64,000 nucleotides of DNA from Paragordius varius (lineage: Eukaryota > Nematomorpha), in assembly GCA_964247055.1 (NCBI GenBank), contig OZ176053.1:7750001-7814000 (forward strand). The letters run 5' to 3'. A program made the position numbers and the translations under genes. This document shows positions 53,901 through 64,000 of the stretch, piece by piece. Within the stretch, counting starts at the first letter, position 1. Every line of letters begins with the position of its first letter. The notes under the pieces are model-generated. The model searched no databases. It had not been told where the DNA came from and saw only the letters and a program-made list of their open reading frames with translations.

Positions 53901-56900
53901 AAACCACATTATCATGCTTAATTTTTGATAAATTTTTATTAATTTTTATTGATTTTATATGATATGCCTCATTTTTTTAAATTAATGTTTTTGATCATAT
54001 CAACATGATATATAATAAATTACTTTAATTTAGCGAAAAAAAATATTTTGTTTTTATCTTAATATAGAATTTGGCTATGTTTTGGATACATATGTTAATT
54101 GGAAAACTTAAATATGATGATTTTCGGATACGATCAGTTGCTACACACACCCTTGTAGAGTAATATAAACCCAAATTTATTTCTTTAACTTTTTTGTCAT
54201 TTTTGTTTATTAAAATTAGTTTTATTGCCAAATCAATGCAAATATCAACGGCGGATAATATTCAAACTAATTGGATAAATATCATTCATTGCTTATGTTG
54301 TACCATCTCCAATTGCCAAAGTATATATTTTTTTAAAAAAAATCAAATGTCTTACAACAAGGTACTTTTATACTTTATTTAAAATATAGTCAAATTTATC
54401 GAGTAAATAATAAAGAGAATTTGTAATATAAACGATATGGAGATCGTTATAAAATAAGATAAAAATAAATAAAATAATTGATAACCGTTAAATGGACAAA
54501 AAATGACAAATAAACCAGTTATTTTAGACACAAATGGACATTTATTGCATTAATTATAATAACCTTTTTAAATAAACAATCATAATTAAAAAAATAAAGT
54601 GAAAACTAAGCTATATAATAATTAGGTTTTAATGAATAATTTTATTTGCAAGTTATGTCCTTCTTTTTTTAACGTCGATTGAGCCCGCATTCCTTTGTTA
54701 ATGTAGGTGTATTTTCTTTCCATGGCTAAAATATCTGTAGTATTTGTTGTTTTCCATATGTAGAGACATAGTCGTTTTGCTTTTTCGATGTTCTTTAAAT
54801 AGCGAAATATTTCGTTTTACTGACCATATACGATTCTGAGCAATTCTCACTTTTTAATTATATACTGTATTTACCATTTTTATATCTTTAGATTTTATGT
54901 ACAAATGCAGTAGGTTTATATAACACTTTGTCATTTTTTATATAAAATTGAACATTATTACGCGTATTTCCTGTTTAAGAATGCATTTTAAGAAGCAACA
55001 TGACTTCTTTGTCGAAACATCCCATTATCTACTACCATCCTATCAATCCAATTTAGTTTTACTCTATTTTACGAAGATCTCAACATCGTTAAAATAAATT
55101 ATATTTGCATGTTAATAAGATATAGTGTCTAAAATTTTAAAATTTATGGTTATTTTTAATTATTTCTTTATTTTTATAAATATTGCATTTTATGATTATA
55201 AAAAGGTATTCCCACTAAATCCGATATATTGCGTTACATTATAACTATATTGAACACACAAATGCTTGAGTCGCGTCCAAAATTAAAGGTATTTTTTTAT
55301 AGTTAATTTTTTGTGTATTGTTTAAATTTAATTTTATCTATGATTATATTTTTTTATAAACCTAGTGCGGATTCATTGAGTGTTTAGCTATGCTTTGTAA
55401 AAAGTTTTTACCAATTAGTTATCCGCAACCATGGAACATTATAACTATTGATGTTAATAACTCTTTTGCCTCTGGTCCTCAAAATATACCGCATTCTACT
55501 TTTTTTAAGTACTTATCTATATATTGACATTTTTAATTTTTACCATATATTTATTTTATTCAATTTATAATTTTAACAATAATTTTTTTTATTAAGAACA
55601 GTTTACCCCTTATTTCTTTCTGCATGTCTTAGTAAATGGAAAAAATATAGATTTAATCAGTATGACCCTTAATATTTTTTACAGCGACAATAACATAATT
55701 GATAAAATTTGCGAATTAAATTTGTTGCAGGCTAATCATTCAAAAATCTAACCAAATATATACTGATTTGTTTGTTTAATTTTTTTAGGAAAACATGCGA
55801 CGACTCTTACTTAACCTTATTATCAGTCCTCTTTACCCATGAAGAATTAATGTGCAACATAACACTTCATCAACACATAATTTTCTTGGTGACACAAATT
55901 ACAACAGGTGTTAATACTATTTTCAATAAATCATTATTCTTTAATATATCCTAATTATAATTTATATCTAGCCTATTTGTATCACAATTCAAGATGGATA
56001 ACATTTTCGTGTCGAGACCCATTCTCCTTACATTGGCCAGCCGTCTTGGATCGAACAATGATTAAAACTTTAGATACAGCTTTAACCCATATTTTTCGGT
56101 AACTATATTATGATCCATAACTTATCTAATATATTTAGACAAAACATGGTTAATTACAATAATAATTAGAATTAAACACGGAACATAGATCTTGAAAAAC
56201 TAATATTTTTCATAAGAAACAAAATTTTGTACCCTGATTATTTTGTCATTCCTATCGTTTTGGAAGAATAAGTTATAGAGATGAAAATTGGTAACGCATT
56301 CAGTTTTATATTTTACGGTTCTAATCATAGATGTTCATATAGATTAATCAAAAATCAAAAATATGGTTTATTCAAAAGTCTTCATCAGTTTTAAAAATTT
56401 TTTATCCATATAATTTTTTTATTATTACAAACATAGGCTTTTAACCATTTGTGGCGATATTTTCGCTTGCATAAATCCGCTCTCAGGGTCGAGTGGTAGT
56501 TTTTTGCGAAAGCATCAACAACGGTCCATCCTTTATCACGGGCCCGGTCAAAGAAAAAGTGATACAATAATCCCTATTACCCAAGAAAATACCACCATCT
56601 CAGATAGTACCTATTTTATTCTATTGTTAATTGTTTATTTCGATTAATATGACACTTTTTTGTAACAATCTAATTCCCTGATTATTTAAAACTAAATTGT
56701 AAAGACCAAACGTATTTGTAACATATTGAAGGTATATGGATGTAAATTGGTAACACACACAATTATATATGGCTCTTAAGGTTACATAAAAAAAATATTA
56801 TTTTCTTTATAAAAACATTTGTCTTTTAGTTTTTTGGGTTTTGTCTTTACAGTATTAATATTTATGTCATTGCAACAGGTTGTTTTTTTGTAATATTGTT

Positions 56901-59900
56901 TGATTTTAATGGCGAAAAATTTGTTATGTCAAATAGAATTTATAATCATATTAATATAATTAGAATCCGGGAGTCCTGAAACTTCCACGTTTTCTAAGCT
57001 GGCCTCAACTTTAAAAATAAAAAAAGAAGTATACTTTAAATATCTGTTTTTTGGTTTGTTTTTTTAATATGAAATATTTTAATTTTAGCAACTCCCTACA
57101 GATAAGCAACCATCTCCCACACAAAATATTAATGGTAATAAGATTTTTGCTTTAATAAATTAAAATTTTATATAGTTTATTTACACATTTTTATGAATTA
57201 GCAACGAATTCACGCGAAGACAAATATCATCAAATGTTTTTGGATTTTTCCAATTATCACAATGTGACACTCTATCAAAAAATTTATGCTGTTTTGGCTC
57301 GATCTTATCAAAATTATTTGGTAAGTACAGTGTATTTGTAAACTTAATATATTTATCTTATGCTTAGCCTCTATATTTTTCCAATCTTTAATTAATGTCT
57401 TGTCTTTTAAGTTTATAATTGTTTAAAAATAAATCCATTTAAAAACTTAATAGTTTATGGTTACCCTCATCATGAGCCAAAAATATAATTTATTTAAATA
57501 TGGGTCACGATGCAGTTCATCATTAGCCATGTATTTTCCCAACGATTATAGCAGGGGTTTTCACCACGCTTTTTGCGGCACGCAAAAGTATTATAAAAAT
57601 GTTAAAAAAATAAAAAATGGATATCTATCAAAAATTACGATTATTTAGAAAGTATATTATCTAAATTGAGCTCAAGAAAATATATAAAATAAAATTTATC
57701 AAAGCAGCCCGTGGAACATATGTGTTGAACACCCCTTAGAGTATTATTGGAGGGGGGGGGGGGCTTTTTCTTTTATAGAAGGTACTTTTTGTCACCCGTT
57801 ATGTTTTTGTTTTGTTATCATAGACAACAACAAAAGATGCAGATAAAACGAAATTTTACATGTTTTGTGATAGTCTACTGGCCGCGATTTCACAAATGGT
57901 CGAATTGATGTCTTTTTATGAAGTAGCTCCAATCATCGATACAATCCTTTATTCATTAAATGCCATGTATTTGACATTTACTCCATCAGTAATTAAACTA
58001 CTCATACAGGTAAATTTTGTGTTTTGATAATAATTCGATATTGTACAACAAATAATATTAGAAAATTATACCAAGAAACAAAAGTAAAAGACATTTATGT
58101 CCCAAAGAATAACTATAATCCTGTACTTTAAATATAACTATTGTTTTGGGCACAACAGGGAGAAATGTTAATTCGTAAAGCTCTCCATTTTATGTTTCCC
58201 AAGGTTATATAGGAAAAAAATCAATGTTTCAAATCATAACATGTCCTTACTTGTTTTGTCTTTTATAATTATTTTAATTTTTACTGAATTTTATGCCCAA
58301 CACATTGCTTATGAGAATATAAATAATGATTTAGCTTATGAAATCCCTGTTTGGTACAAATTTACTTTATTTGGATTCGGATTTAAGGGAAGATTGCGAC
58401 AATAAGATGATATCATCTCTTAAAAATCTAACACCGTATGAAACACAAGATCCTAAAAACTTTTTTAAGTAACTGTTAAGATATCATATTTTAACATTTT
58501 ACATACTTTCTTGCTAATACATATGTAATTGCAATGGTTATTTTAGACTTTTATCACAAATTTTTACGATATATACTAGATATTATTTGGGTTGGAAAAT
58601 AAATTTTGATGGTAAATCGCCTACACATTTACGGACTGCCAAAAATTTTTCACATTTCAATAATAATAAAATTCCTCCCCCAAACAATGAACAAATTGAT
58701 GAAAATGATAAAGATATAATGTCGAATCATGAAATACTTACCAACATTAGCGTTTACATACGAAAATTCGAACATTTAGTTATTCGATCACTTAAAATGT
58801 ATACTATAACTAATTCAACAGGTATGATTAGTGTGAATAAGGCACATCTCTTCAATTTTAAATTTGTAATATATATATTTTTATTTTGTTTAGAACTGCA
58901 AATAACCATTCTGGATATGTTAATACAACTTCTCATTCTACGTGTAAATTATCGGCTCCTAGATAGTGAACAAATCTTCCTCAATTATTTAATCAAACAA
59001 ATTGAATCTTTTGAACTGGGATATGTCAAGTAATAAATTTATCAAAATTTTTAAAGATATTATTATCTTCTAAATTAAAGTTTTTTTTTATAATCAAGTT
59101 TTAAATTAATATTTTTCTTATTTGCAAAAACTTTGGTAAAGTACAAATCCTCTATTGATATACAATCTTTTTCAATTCCTTTCACTTCTTTCACGCGATT
59201 CCACATTGATAACGAAATCTCGATTAATAAGTTTGGCCGAATTGGTGATTGCTTCTGATTATGGGACACCTCATATTGGTATTTTTCGATTATATTTGCC
59301 CATTTTTATAACACTAAACTTTAATCTGATTATTTAACTTATGAATCCATTAATGACCGTTATTGGGATAATCATAGAAATAACTAGTCAACTAAAGTAA
59401 ACTGAATCATAATTTAATGATAAAAAATACCATTAATAAGTTTGATCATTTTTTATTTGGATTGTTTAATTCTATATATGTATGATACATTTGTATAATG
59501 ATTACTGCTTATTTATTGTATTGCTAACGGTTATTATTGCTTTGTATCGGTCAAAACCGAATCACATTATATATAAATTTAGGCTTTATTAAAAAAGATT
59601 TACTTAGTATATTGTTATTTTATTAAATTTGTTGTATATAGCTAGAGGTGTATACCTAGTTTTGATCCAAGATATATTTCTTTTTGATGCATATTGCTCC
59701 TGGACATATAAGTCCAAATTTATCAGTCCTGTAAATGAAGAAAATCAAACTATGAGAGATGTTATTATTGCTACGCTTGTTAAGTATGCCGAACAACCTC
59801 AAGTATATATATCCCTAGTATTCACTCAAACATAGCAGAGAATTAAATTTAAAAATGTTATAAATTAAAAGAATTTTCGTAAAGACAGCTAAGCTATACT

Positions 59901-62301
59901 TTAAACTTTGATATTTTTGATATAAATATGATTACAATTGTATAATATATAGTTGATTGCGTTATTATTTTTCATTCCTATTTCATATTTTGAATCCTAT
60001 AGATTATATTATATAAAATTAGGGCTCAAAAATATGGATATCTTTAAAAAAAATAATCTCTTAGTTTTTACTTAATCATTATCATTTTATTTTTTATTGT
60101 TATATTTATATACATATATAGATATTGGAGTTATTGATAATCATTGCGCAATCCCTTAAATACGAAAATGAAATATTTTACCTCAAATATGTGAAACAAA
60201 CCTTAATACCATTATTGAAAGGACGAATTGGAAATATAAGGAGTTTTACGCAACCCGAATTAACATATCAATTGTTTGAGAGCGTAGAATCGGAATTGAA
60301 TACCGAACAGATTTTTAGTATAATCCAACCTTTTTGTCAAAAAATACTACCGGATTATGTCAACTCAATGGTAATTTATAGATGATAAATTTTTAACATG
60401 ATTAAATAAACTGCTATTCCTTTTAAAAATTTATATTTTATTTTTATTATAGCAAAGCTATCGAAATTCTTTGATACTTCAAACCTCTTTTTTAAAATTA
60501 TTGAATGCGCACTATAATATTAAACCTGGAAACGATGCAATCGATACTTGGAATAATCCCAAAGTCAAAGATGAATATTTACAGTATTATGTATATCTGA
60601 ATTATTAGATCTTTATGGAGCCTAATTTATTTTGGGGCAAAAATTGCATGTGAGAAACAAAAAAATAAATCAAACATTTTCCCAAATTCATTGCATAATA
60701 CGATGTATAAATCGTTATATGATTTTTTCAAAGAATGTATTATTTATTTCAATAGTAACATTATATAATTTATACGTTTAGAAAATTCTGTATATACCGA
60801 TAATGTGGCGGTAAGGGATAAAATATCCACAGAAATTAGAAATGATTTAAAATCTCTTAATGAACAAATATTTGGCGAATATAGATGGATAATATATACA
60901 GATTCATTGCTCTGGTTAACATATATGGAGTTGATGCATAAATTTGAATTGTTGGACGTTAGGTAATATGATATTATATTTTTATTAAATTAAATTTTCG
61001 CATCTTAAATTCTTATTTTTTGCACCTCATATAGATTACTGATTACTTTTATGGAATCCACACAGCCTGTTATTCAATTCAATCAAAATACGGAAAATAT
61101 TTATACTACAATTCTTAAAATGTTGTTAAATTGTTTGGTAATAATATTTATAATAATTAATATTAAGATTTTAGGATATAACCAACAAGATTTGGAAAGA
61201 TGTCCAAATATATGTGATACAAATCATAATCTATCTTTTGATACAAATGATATAAGCAACACACTAAAACAATTAAATATTAATAACAATATCCAAGCTA
61301 CCCCGCTTTATATCCTAAAAAATATTGGGGTTTGGGCTCATTTAATCATTCCCTTGTTCCATTGTGACCAAATTAAAGATTATGTTTTGAAAGCATTTAC
61401 TTATATAATATTACCTATCGAAAATAATGATGCCGATTTGATTAATAATTGTACTCAGAGTGCCAAAAATAAACCTTTAAAATTGTTGGCTATATCAGCG
61501 TGGCTTGAATACATTAATAACGACGTCTTACCTAAAATCCTTGTAGGATACGAAATTTCACAGGTTTTTAAGCGCACGATTAAATAAAATAATATAATTT
61601 ATGACCTTAAAAAAATTAATAATATATTTATATAGTATTTCAATGGGAACAACTCAACTACACAATCACAAATTACTCCACTGTATAACACATATGTCAT
61701 TTTAAATGCAATTTTAACCTGGAAAGATTTTGCAAAAAGTAGGGATCTCGAGCAGCGTAATACTGTATATGAACAGAGTTATCATAATTTTTATGTCCTA
61801 AAAATATTTATTACTCAAATGTTTTGGGATATTTCGTCCCAACCTTATACAAGGCGTTTGGTGCGAGAAAGCGTTTTTCAATCCTTAAAACAAGCTAATC
61901 AATATATGACAACATTTAAGGATTTAAAATGTGACATCAAGAAGGCCTGTTTGAAACATTTTACGCTATCTGATTTGATTTTATTTTACAAGAAATGTGC
62001 TCTTTCAACAGTTTTTACTAGGTATGTGTGCCAAAATTGGATTACATTATCTATTTTTGATTAATTTATACATTTACTTTAACCATTTTTTCTCATAATA
62101 CTTTTATTAGGGAGTGTTGGTATGAATTTGTTAATCAACTAACAATATTTTTAATTTGTTTTTAAATGCTATCAAATGATTTTAGTTTATTTGTGAAAAC
62201 AGTTTATTTTTTATTATAATCTATTTTTAAATTTGGGAAAATTTTTATAAATATAATCCAAAATACTATAATTGGGATTTTTATCACCATGTATGTATTA
62301 C

Positions 62302-62349
<48 letters not shown>

Positions 62350-64000
62350 ATCATTGCTAGCCTATTCATACAATTTTAATTTATTGATATTCATTTATTT
62401 ATTCTACGTCTATATTGGAATAATCGATATTATTAGAAGTATAATGGGGATTGATTCCTTAAGAGATTTTATAACTCATTTGGCTGACAAAGAGGAAAAT
62501 ATTTTTACAATCAACAATCATCCGACTATTGCAGATCAAGTTGGCAACGATACGGTATTTTATTAATTAGCAAAAAAAACGTTAAAATAAACTTTTTAAG
62601 GGGGAATGGTAAACTTTTTTCTAACGCATTATTAACTGATAACCTACATTGAAAATGCTATATTAATAAAAATTGCTTGGGTAAATTTTTTAACTATTTT
62701 ATACATGTTGAGTTAGATAATTGACCTTTTTGCTAAAGTCCTTGCACAAATACGTAAAAATTAACATATGTAAGACATTGAAATCAGATTCTTTTACTGA
62801 CAGCGTAATTATTTTTTTAAAGCTGGAACCAAAAAACGGTACTGGAACATTGATTTAAACGGTTAAATAAAATCATTTTTATTTTTCTAATTTAACCCAT
62901 GTTAGCTTTTCAATCGTTTTTTATGAATTAAAATAATTTTTTATTTCAGATAAAAGTAGAGCTCTATAAAACTTGGAGCTAAATATTTATTTGTATGATG
63001 GATATATAATAAAATATTTGATTTAAAAATAAACGTAACAAATTAAATAATCAATCAAATTTTTTTTGAAATTGAAAATTTTGTCCGCAGCCTTTTATAA
63101 AAATGCGGAACCATAAACAGATGTTTATAACTAAAACCCGAAAATGTTTTGGTTTTAATCCCTTATATTTTTCTATTTGAGAAATGATTCATCGAAAAAT
63201 TAATTTATAATACCTGCATTACCATCATTTAATCATAGTTTGATTTTAAATTGTGTATATCAAAAACAATTAACTATAATTGAATATATTTTTTTACTTT
63301 TAGCATGGATTCCTTATATATCTTCGAGACGTTTTACAAAATGCTAAAAAGCTGAAAATAACTGAAGCGAAATATCCATGTTGGCTAGGATCCACTCTAC
63401 TTAATTTATCATGCGATGATCTGGCACATCTATTAAAAATAACTGTAATTCAAATAATTTACTCATTTTTTTGCGTAAAGTATAAGAATAATAATTATAT
63501 ATATATATATATATATATATAAACCATTTATTATTGGTCCTATGAAATATTATATATTGGTAAAAACATGTGTGATATTTTTGCAGCAAAATGTTTGTTA
63601 TAACGAAATATTACCTATGGAAAAAAAGTTGTTGATTAAAACCTTAACTAAAACAAAATTTTAGATAAATTGTGTTAAAAAACTTTGTTAACCGTAATAT
63701 TTATATCTGACACAATCCTATTATTTTATACAATGTATATTTATGTTATATCATATCAAGGATATTACAATGTCTCAAATGATGTTAGTTTACCGTTGTT
63801 TCCGTAAAAAACTCTACTTTACCATATTGCGAAATAGAATAAACCCGTTTGAAAATGTCGCAAAATTAGGTTGTATTTGAATCTTTATTTTAAACATTGA
63901 ATGAGTGAAAATAAAATGTGGCTTCTTAAAGGCCTAATATTTCATAATAAATCGGTTTTTTATCCATAATTATATCCTTAAGCTATATCATTTTTTTATT
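38364..64000 (+). CDS. HTT: huntingtin, N-terminal two thirds, continues beyond the window
   Basis: A very large HEAT-repeat scaffold protein. About 39 exons and roughly 2,100-2,200 codons are inside the window. The start MPSLEKLLKTLDLLKPG mirrors the vertebrate N17 (MATLEKLMKAFESLKSF). The HEAT domain then begins without polyQ or polyP. Strong family anchors run in the expected order: REIKHNGSLKTLKFCLLRFA, the acidic loop at 51.1-51.9 kb, CGFIECLAMLCKKF, HWPAVLDRTMIKTLDTAL, LMKSLFGTNL, and LILRVNYRLLDSEQIFLNYL (vertebrate LVQLRVNYCLLDSDQVF). Introns 1-3 are 21, 23 and 22 nt; intron 5 is 9.8 kb and full of transposons. Detail by block is given in the next entries. The C-terminal third is off the right edge. 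Confidence 0.92.
39890..41166 (+). repeat. dispersed complex repeat, copy B, in huntingtin intron 5
   Basis: It is homologous to 12570-13570. Here three units of about 310-330 bp are visible, with boxes near 40010, 40320 and 40650, so it is one unit longer than copy A. It ends in the same 3' part. It inserted in the sense orientation of huntingtin. Confidence 0.75.
41677..42016 (-). mobile_element. LINE reverse-transcriptase relic, downstream part
   Basis: Minus-strand translation ends with HLGHIERRQTDHPLQTIKHI and RKGRPTHSWSDNIKNDIKTL, the us-ual post-RT region of non-LTR polymerases (L-x-x-x-G-H-x-x-R, then G-R-P-x-x-x-W). It is the downstream continuation of 48518-48690: with one TA counted once, the frame reads TETWPLN directly into KTNLDKIINTENKIIKACC. 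The 42017-48517 element therefore inserted into this LINE. Confidence 0.8.
42017..43775 (+). repeat. inverted arm, left, with ~115-bp tandem repeats
   Basis: Outer part 42017-42430. It then has about five units of ~115 bp (42485-43090), each with TTGCGGTTTTTAA, TTAGTTTTTTTTGTTTTTTA and TGCATTGTTAATTGTAATTA-like blocks. The inner part contains GATGCGGTGTGCGTTCATGA and ends near CATCCTTAACTATAAATAT. Confidence 0.9.
43917..46400 (-). CDS. R2-clade non-LTR reverse transcriptase with restriction-like endonuclease, 5'-short
   Basis: 827 codons without a stop. RT motifs in order: NNSSPGNDGITYNTWKRL (motif 0/1), IPKKNSDLSIIKNWRPIAL, WLDISAAFDSVPH (motif A), SGIKQGCPLSGTLFN (B), LAYADDICLI (catalytic C), SKIGLLLNPQKC (D). 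The C-terminus has a zinc-knuckle-like C-x2-C-x7-H-x4-C (CRRCNEPNESTGHILGFC) and the endonuclease core RPDLVVAVGNKCIIIDPTVT, as in R2. The N-terminal zinc-finger/Myb part is missing: the frame opens 9 bp after a stop with no ATG, and the first Met is residue 65. That is typical of 5' truncation, or it needs an upstream exon. Base composition is clearly less AT-rich than its surroundings. There is no rDNA flank, unlike classical R2. Confidence 0.92.
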   Translation of the reverse strand: MLWRLIVEGPPKYCNIDSETIENYYINKIGNTPPLVLEPVTFEGEELFELEPFSHCEIKKKLYKMNNSSPGNDGITYNTWKRLDPHCLLLEKIFNTCIKFGKIPSHWKTTKSILIPKKNSDLSIIKNWRPIALCNTIYKIFTALLSDRINNYAKLNNIFDPAQKGFMPYDGCLEHNFTISSRIRHSKTHKTPLFITWLDISAAFDSVPHKCISDCLQKIGLSSSFTNLISDIYKNAATSFMTGNGHTKLINFNSGIKQGCPLSGTLFNLVINDTLKFLRLDGHDALAYADDICLISIEHHNHQRAINSVQQSLSKIGLLLNPQKCNSLISHSDQTPFIIDSLPINIINEADTINFLGNPVGLHFYKQIPNCELVDKIQQSSLNPAQKLDAIKTFFYPTLTHMLRHNQLNYNISNTIDYKICKAVKQILAIPKSAANSYLFGSRSKGALGLPLTKDDMNIFRIDSAFKLLTSNDEVVRNTAVHELSKTAGKRFKLNSPSHSELASFLSGDNPPDSINRNNGFDNVWTKARMASRSLKVSWSLDPTPSVAFNNITIDIKNRHNVVSLLRKWKRDHIDRDLEHTASQGKVMQCVAQHKASHFFLYNFRNLRYRDWKFIHKARLNLLPTKSQRFANSYDRNCRRCNEPNESTGHILGFCANSSRLINLRHDNIVRHIKENLPSNARLIAENQALDSSRLRPDLVVAVGNKCIIIDPTVTYENGPNALDEAHNIKIEKYRHLTVSLSGQFDEVYIIPIVVGALGSWHYKNERLFENINMKNKSEMRKDIVIDTIKFSSDIFFEFTSGRNYIPSLSETPTSNFIRSNSEPETQ
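46515..48517 (-). repeat. inverted arm, right, with ~115-bp tandem repeats
   Basis: The inverse of 42017-43775, but about 245 bp longer because it has about seven tandem units (47260-48060) instead of five. Units share AAAAACCGCAATTTTTACCT and AATGTCCAAAATATGTAGTA. Confidence 0.9.
48518..48690 (-). mobile_element. LINE reverse-transcriptase relic, upstream part
   Basis: Minus-strand translation: GHITGAIRKRIQQAWGKFNS, LKFVLKNKNVS, then one stop, then YKAGVRPALTYATETWPLN. This matches the region before the Y-G-x-E-T-W motif of non-LTR polymerases. Its continuation is at 41677-42016. Confidence 0.8.
48791..51900 (+). CDS. HTT: huntingtin exons 6-11 (HEAT repeats and acidic loop)
   Basis: Exons 48791-48947, 49411-49658, 50251-50551, 51093-51254, 51473-51705 and 51797-51900, joined in consistent phase. 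Exon 6 has IIITQHSRNPKINFIYVISY, matching [20 protein letters not shown]. Exon 8 has YAILQQSSSDVNVVNAGLDL, matching [20 protein letters not shown]. Exons 9-11 are rich in Asp, Glu, Ser and Asn and correspond to the long acidic disordered loop that is cut by proteases in vertebrates. Confidence 0.85.
49783..50077. mobile_element. hAT-like MITE in a huntingtin intron
   Basis: The termini are CAGGGGTGTTAAGGACGCG and GTTGTGGCCACCCCTG. The 8-bp flanks are GTATAAAC (49775-49782) and GTAAAAAC (50078-50085), a target duplication with one mismatch. The length is 295 bp and it is non-coding. The ends and the 8-bp duplication are those of the hAT superfamily. Confidence 0.8.
52128..56098 (+). CDS. HTT: huntingtin exons 12-22
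   Basis: Exons 52128-52410, 52528-52677, 53223-53539, 53612-53722, 54068-54154, about 54230-54319, 55206-55288, 55366 to about 55500, 55597 to about 55730, 55789 to about 55908, and 55971-56098. KYVTQLELSTKYWLCQ matches IIDVLTLRNSSYWLVRT. HMLIGKLKYDDFRIRSVATH matches HLLGDEDPRVRHVAAASL. CGFIECLAMLCKKFLP matches CCEALCLLSTAFP. HWPAVLDRTMIKTLDTALTH matches [20 protein letters not shown]. The joins around 54.2 kb and 55.5 kb are uncertain. Confidence 0.8.
54620..54840 (-). mobile_element. possible Penelope-like endonuclease relic in a huntingtin intron
   Basis: Minus-strand translation shows LFKEHRKSK, then TILAMERKYTYINKGMRAQS-like stretches in changing frames. They recall the K-E-H, then I-E-K, then Y-I-x-x-x-x-x-R/L-N part of GIY-YIG endonucleases in Penelope-like elements. 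Old and broken. Another fragment at 54960-55060 may belong to it. Confidence 0.35.
56437..59802 (+). CDS. HTT: huntingtin exons 23-32 (bridge region)
   Basis: Exons 56437 to about 56630, 56964-57028, 57089-57134, 57202-57320, 57824-58009, 58335-58468, 58547-58821, 58894-59029, 59142 to about 59318, and 59660-59802. The Ser/Pro-rich exons 23-25 correspond to the disordered segment before YHLPSYLKLHD. LMKSLFGTNLLYLDSD matches LLKTLFGTNL. FEHLVIRSLKMYTITNST and LRVNYRLLDSEQIF are the strongest matches in the gene. LFQFLSLLSRDSTLITKSRL aligns with [20 protein letters not shown]. Confidence 0.87.
57552..57737. mobile_element. hAT-like MITE relic in a huntingtin intron
   Basis: The left end CAGGGGTTTTCACCACGC and the right end GTGTTGAACACCCCTT are imperfect inverses of hAT type. 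No clear 8-bp duplication. A run of about 13 G follows at 57751-57763. Confidence 0.5.
60122..64000 (+). CDS. HTT: huntingtin exons 33 onward, to the window edge
   Basis: Exons 60122-60370, 60453-60590, 60782-60962, 61035-61563, part of 61640-62025, about 62420-62555, and about 63303-63447. ILELLIIIAQSLKYENEI matches VLEMFILVLQQCHKENED directly after the preceding exon. RWIIYTDSLLWLTYMELMHK aligns with [38 protein letters not shown] and CWLGSTLLNLSCDDLAHLLK fit later HEAT repeats. Phases between 60590 and 60782 and after 61563 are not resolved. TA microsatellites lie in the introns (62307-62346, 63497-63521). Confidence 0.7.

Overview
This window is strongly AT-rich animal DNA. It holds six protein-coding genes that can be read exon by exon (DAP3/MRPS29, a p24/TMED cargo receptor, an Msx homeobox gene, a BTB-domain gene, DROSHA and huntingtin), separated and invaded by transposable elements. 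Many introns in the conserved genes are only 21 to 27 nt long, and removing them restores conserved protein sequence in frame. Ultra-short introns in a bilaterian gene set (Msx, huntingtin, Drosha) fit what is known of dicyemid mesozoans such as Dicyema. This assignment is an inference from intron size and AT content, not a database result.

Layout. 1-3240: a decayed IS630/Tc1-like transposon and a non-autonomous relative, both with long inverted ends that contain 21-bp minisatellite arrays. 3240-5520: small repeats. 5521-9014 (+): DAP3, eleven exons. 10185-10345: LINE tail. 10479-11220 (+): TMED, four exons with three 23-24 nt introns. 12570-13570: dispersed repeat, copy A. 14395-15530: mariner relic. 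18940-20901 (-): Msx. 20900-28900: gene-poor, with a hammerhead-ribozyme-like sequence at 27469-27560. 28953-29706 (+): BTB gene. 29955-38323 (-): DROSHA, 20 exons, with two inverted Penelope-like fragments in one intron. 38364 to the right edge (+): huntingtin, incomplete.

DROSHA and huntingtin are divergent, with only 40 bp between their predicted start codons. Huntingtin keeps an N17-like start but has no polyglutamine or polyproline tract. One huntingtin intron (38986-48790) holds a nest: a LINE reverse-transcriptase fragment is split by a 6.5-kb element with a TA target duplication and inverted arms of 1.76 and 2.0 kb. Between those arms lies an open 827-codon R2-type reverse transcriptase with a restriction-like endonuclease.

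The most unusual items are this long-arm element with its R2-like ORF, the hammerhead-like sequence, the two intron size classes, the compact DROSHA/huntingtin promoter, and the N-terminally minimal DROSHA. The exon models for DAP3, TMED, Msx and DROSHA each sum to a whole number of codons. The huntingtin model is firm in most exons but approximate in several (about 54.2, 55.5, 56.6, 60.6 and 61.6-63.5 kb).
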